From: Oscillospiraceae bacterium | GTDB taxonomy: Bacteria; Bacillota; Clostridia; Oscillospirales; Oscillospiraceae | Assembly: GCA_009783555.1 (NCBI GenBank) | Contig: WRDH01000023.1 | Span: forward strand, 1-44,284 | Direction of reading: 5' to 3' | Length of the DNA stretch: 44,284 bases | In this document: positions 42,580-44,284 of the stretch, in pieces | Numbering within the stretch: position 1 is the stretch's first letter | Layout: each line of letters begins with the position of its first letter | Notes under the pieces: generated by a model | What the model saw: the letters and a program-made list of their open reading frames with translations, nothing else | Databases searched by the model: none | Told to the model about the DNA's origin: nothing | Position numbers and translations under genes: made by a program

Positions 42580-42608
42580 AGTATAATGTAAATACAAGAA
42601 ATCCGCAA
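42580..42608 (-). promoter_or_regulatory. Promoter of the DUF3990 operon
   Basis: Minus strand: TTGCGG (42608-42603), exactly 17 bp, TATACT (42585-42580). Transcription would start near 42573, giving a leader of about 32 nt. Confidence 0.65.
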
Positions 42609-42634
42609 TATTATAAGGGACTGTAAAACTAAAT

Positions 42635-43159
42635 CTAAACAAACATCTTTTCAAGCAGGGCTTTTTTTATGTTTTTGAGCTTTTCCAGCTCACGCTGATG
42701 AAGGGTGATGAGGTTGTCGAGGTGGCGGAAGAAGTTGCTTATGATAGCTTGTTCTTCTGGTTTTGGGATGAATATTTTTGCATCGTGAACATCATTTCTG
42801 TTTAATGTTGGCACTCCGCTCCCGGTACCATAACGCTCTAAACCCAGTATTTTATATATATAAAAAACATAGAGTGGATTGTTCTCCTTAAAGTCAGTAA
42901 CCCATAATGCTGTATTATAAGGCCAGTAATTAGATGTTATATAGTGGAGATTCCCAATTGTTCCTGAACGCCCAGTAATAACTCCTGGTGCTTTTGCTTT
43001 GTACTCTGTGTGATATCCATTGATACCATTTGACATGACTACAGGATACTTGCCATCTTTCATTTTATTCTTCGGCAAATCGAAGCCTCTTTGTAGCGGG
43101 GCAATATCTACTGCCTTCCGCTGTTCCCAAGCATAAGATACACATATAACTCGGCTCAC
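42635..43159 (-). CDS. Half-length type I restriction specificity subunit (HsdS)
   Basis: The 174-aa protein equals one half of an HsdS subunit: the conserved entry AWEQRK (residues 10-15), a target-recognition domain (DIAPLQRGFDLPKNK..., ITGRSGTIG, NTALWVTDF, YGTGSGVPTLNRNDV), and the helical spacer FRHLDNLITLHQRELEKLKNIKKALLEKMF. Normal HsdS has two such halves. No hsdM or hsdR is in the window. It may be a truncated pseudogene, a half-subunit that dimerises, or a donor segment for hsdS shuffling. Its GTG overlaps the stop of the preceding membrane-protein gene. Confidence 0.8.
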   Translation of the reverse strand: MSRVICVSYAWEQRKAVDIAPLQRGFDLPKNKMKDGKYPVVMSNGINGYHTEYKAKAPGVITGRSGTIGNLHYITSNYWPYNTALWVTDFKENNPLYVFYIYKILGLERYGTGSGVPTLNRNDVHDAKIFIPKPEEQAIISNFFRHLDNLITLHQRELEKLKNIKKALLEKMFV

Positions 43160-43866
43160 AGTGATATTGCGCGTGATATGATTAAGCCAAGAATAAACAA
43201 GCTCAGTAATGCCTCTGCGCCTGCCATCATCTTTGCCAGATGGCTATATGGAGTCGCTCCTGCGGGTGAAAATGATGTTGCTGTCGTAATCGATAGATAA
43301 AGATAGTCTGCGAAGCCCGGAATCCAGTTCTTAGGCGCCAGTTGAGAGTTATCTGATTCCTGCTGAGGAAAGACAAAATCCGGAAATATTTTATTGCGGA
43401 AAACTGTTGGCAGACCAAGTGCGCGAACTTCGGGACCGCCTGCGTCAAGCTCCCAATATGCCAGCGAAAAGACGCCAATATTGACGATCCATAATGCAAA
43501 ACCTGCAAGCAATAATTGATGTGGCAATGTTACTGTTGCAGGATTGAGCATATCATATATAAACCAACCCATACAAATAAGATTAATTAACGGAAAGAGA
43601 ACAACAACAGAAATCGACAGCACTCGCTCAGCCTTTCTCGGCTTAGTATTACTGCCCGTATAGACAAGCACGGATGAAGTCAGTAACACACCTGAAATAA
43701 TAGGTAATGCCCATACAAAATCGAAATTCATCGCGTAAGCAATCCATGTTTGCCCTGCTATAACCACAAGAGCCATAATGAGCGCGGCTATACGCGCACG
43801 GAAATAAGAACCAACCTGTAAGCCTTTAATATTATGGTTATTTTCGGATGATTGTTGTAAAGGCAT
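43156..43866 (-). CDS. Multi-pass membrane protein with pore-like C-terminal segment
   Basis: 236 aa, about six hydrophobic segments: roughly residues 24-45, 50-70, 82-105, 117-140, then a short pore-like helix DYLYLSITTATSFSPAG (about 187-203) and a last helix. The DYLYLSxTxATxFSP motif and final helix resemble a bacterial membrane family of channel-like proteins (often called DUF1345-like or ion-channel-like); selectivity is unknown. The C-terminal ISRAISL is a natural end of the family, so it seems complete although it abuts the HsdS fragment. Confidence 0.7.
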   Translation of the reverse strand: MPLQQSSENNHNIKGLQVGSYFRARIAALIMALVVIAGQTWIAYAMNFDFVWALPIISGVLLTSSVLVYTGSNTKPRKAERVLSISVVVLFPLINLICMGWFIYDMLNPATVTLPHQLLLAGFALWIVNIGVFSLAYWELDAGGPEVRALGLPTVFRNKIFPDFVFPQQESDNSQLAPKNWIPGFADYLYLSITTATSFSPAGATPYSHLAKMMAGAEALLSLFILGLIISRAISL

Positions 43867-43939
43867 AAGATTCCCCCCGAATCGCTTGATAAAACCATTT
43901 AGTCATGGTTAACACATTATATCATACAAATATTGAGTT

Positions 43940-44284
43940 TCAAAGCGAGGTATCAATTTCCTTTGTTTCAGTTTTATCGCTTATATACTCGATAGGTAAT
44001 GTTAGCTTTGTGCGTGAAAAATTCATTACCTCTTCATATTGTGGTACTCCTAAACCCGCATCTTCCCAAACACGTATAATGTTTGGAACACCCGTTCCGG
44101 CTCTGTCGCCGATATTTAACAAATTAAACATCTTCATTAAAAATGAATTGCGGGGATCTGACACTCCTCCGCTTTTTGCCAGTTCAATAGGAACACGAAA
44201 GCCACCCGGATTTTCAAATGTTAGCTCGCCAAGTTTTCGTTTTATTACCACACCACAGCGCCCATAATAATCGGCATTTACTAA
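43940..44284 (-). CDS. C-terminal part of an AlbA_2/HATPase_c_4-type regulator (runs off the right edge)
   Basis: The frame continues to the window edge (LVNADYYGRCGVVIKRK at its visible start), so it is a partial gene. LVNADYY, LTFENPGGF, DPRNSFL and IGDRAGTGVPNI are the motifs of the HATPase_c_4 domain that follows an AlbA_2 (Schlafen-like) domain in COG2865-type proteins. These have been called transcriptional regulators or RecG-like helicases, without firm proof. It lies next to restriction-related sequence, as members often do in accessory islands. Confidence 0.82.
   Translation of the reverse strand, partial: LVNADYYGRCGVVIKRKLGELTFENPGGFRVPIELAKSGGVSDPRNSFLMKMFNLLNIGDRAGTGVPNIIRVWEDAGLGVPQYEEVMNFSRTKLTLPIEYISDKTETKEIDTSL

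Noticed and set aside
1-44284. CRISPR arrays, rRNA, tRNA, complete insertion sequences
   Set aside because: No regular repeat-spacer series, no rRNA or tRNA signature and no transposase or integrase gene were found on either strand.

Overview
The window looks like a chromosomal segment of an anaerobic low-GC Bacillota in the class Clostridia, probably an uncultured lineage. The evidence is a complete type II fatty-acid synthesis operon with FabK as enoyl reductase and a MarR-type (FabT-like) regulator, a type III glutamine synthetase, Gram-positive AGGAGG ribosome sites, near-consensus sigma-A promoters (TTGACA-17-TATACT), lipoproteins with Cys lipoboxes, and a DivIC/FtsB-like, prs, pth, mutS neighbourhood. 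No rRNA, tRNA or CRISPR array was seen.

Layout. 1-102: 5' end of a U32-type peptidase gene. 357-4048: molybdenum-cofactor genes (moaA, moaC, a 57-aa Cys-rich protein, a MOSC protein) interrupted on the minus strand by a lipoprotein and a QueG-like Fe-S protein. 4207-5794: hisIE plus a PHP histidinol phosphatase. 5825-7921: glnN. 7975-9324: a multi-pass GT-C-like membrane protein. 9442-10252: a strong promoter, a compact structured leader RNA and a DUF3800 gene. 11130-14850 (minus): a hybrid histidine kinase and an RlmD-type rRNA methyltransferase. 15104-17250: promoter, leader peptide, hairpin, methyltransferase and double GNAT, resembling an attenuated unit. 17443-19624: cyclase, methyltransferase, AraC/GyrI regulator. 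19699-19899: a small antisense pair resembling a type I toxin-antitoxin locus. 19989-22504 (minus): an unknown protein, a lipoprotein and a methyltransferase.

22659-32839 is the fatty-acid operon: promoter and palindromic operator, marR/fabT-like, fabH, acpP, fabK, fabD, fabG, fabF, accB, fabZ, accC, accD, accA, then a terminator. It encodes malonyl-CoA formation (AccABCD), malonyl transfer (FabD), initiation (FabH), elongation (FabF) and the reductive cycle (FabG, FabZ, FabK) on one ACP. A DegV-family fatty-acid-binding protein follows. 33850-40995 holds a PHP protein, a MogA-like protein (minus), a DivIC/FtsB-like protein, an AAA ATPase, prs, pth and mutS.

After mutS the window becomes accessory DNA, all on the minus strand (41080-44284): a zinc-ribbon protein; a three-gene operon with its own promoter and terminator encoding a DUF3990 ADP-ribosyltransferase-like protein, an unknown 79-aa protein and a DUF3791 protein (a candidate toxin-antitoxin system); half of a type I restriction specificity subunit; a channel-like membrane protein; and the C-terminal end of a HATPase_c_4-type regulator. 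An 18-bp direct repeat coding for AWEQRK, a stretch I recognise from HsdS proteins, brackets the half-HsdS gene and the three-gene operon.

Intergenic DNA is rich in repeats: hairpins of the CATTGCG and ATTCTGCG types, a nested-palindrome GACAGGGGGACRG family, and short tandem tracts. Coordinates and starts were judged by eye from ribosome sites and family lengths; no database search was run.
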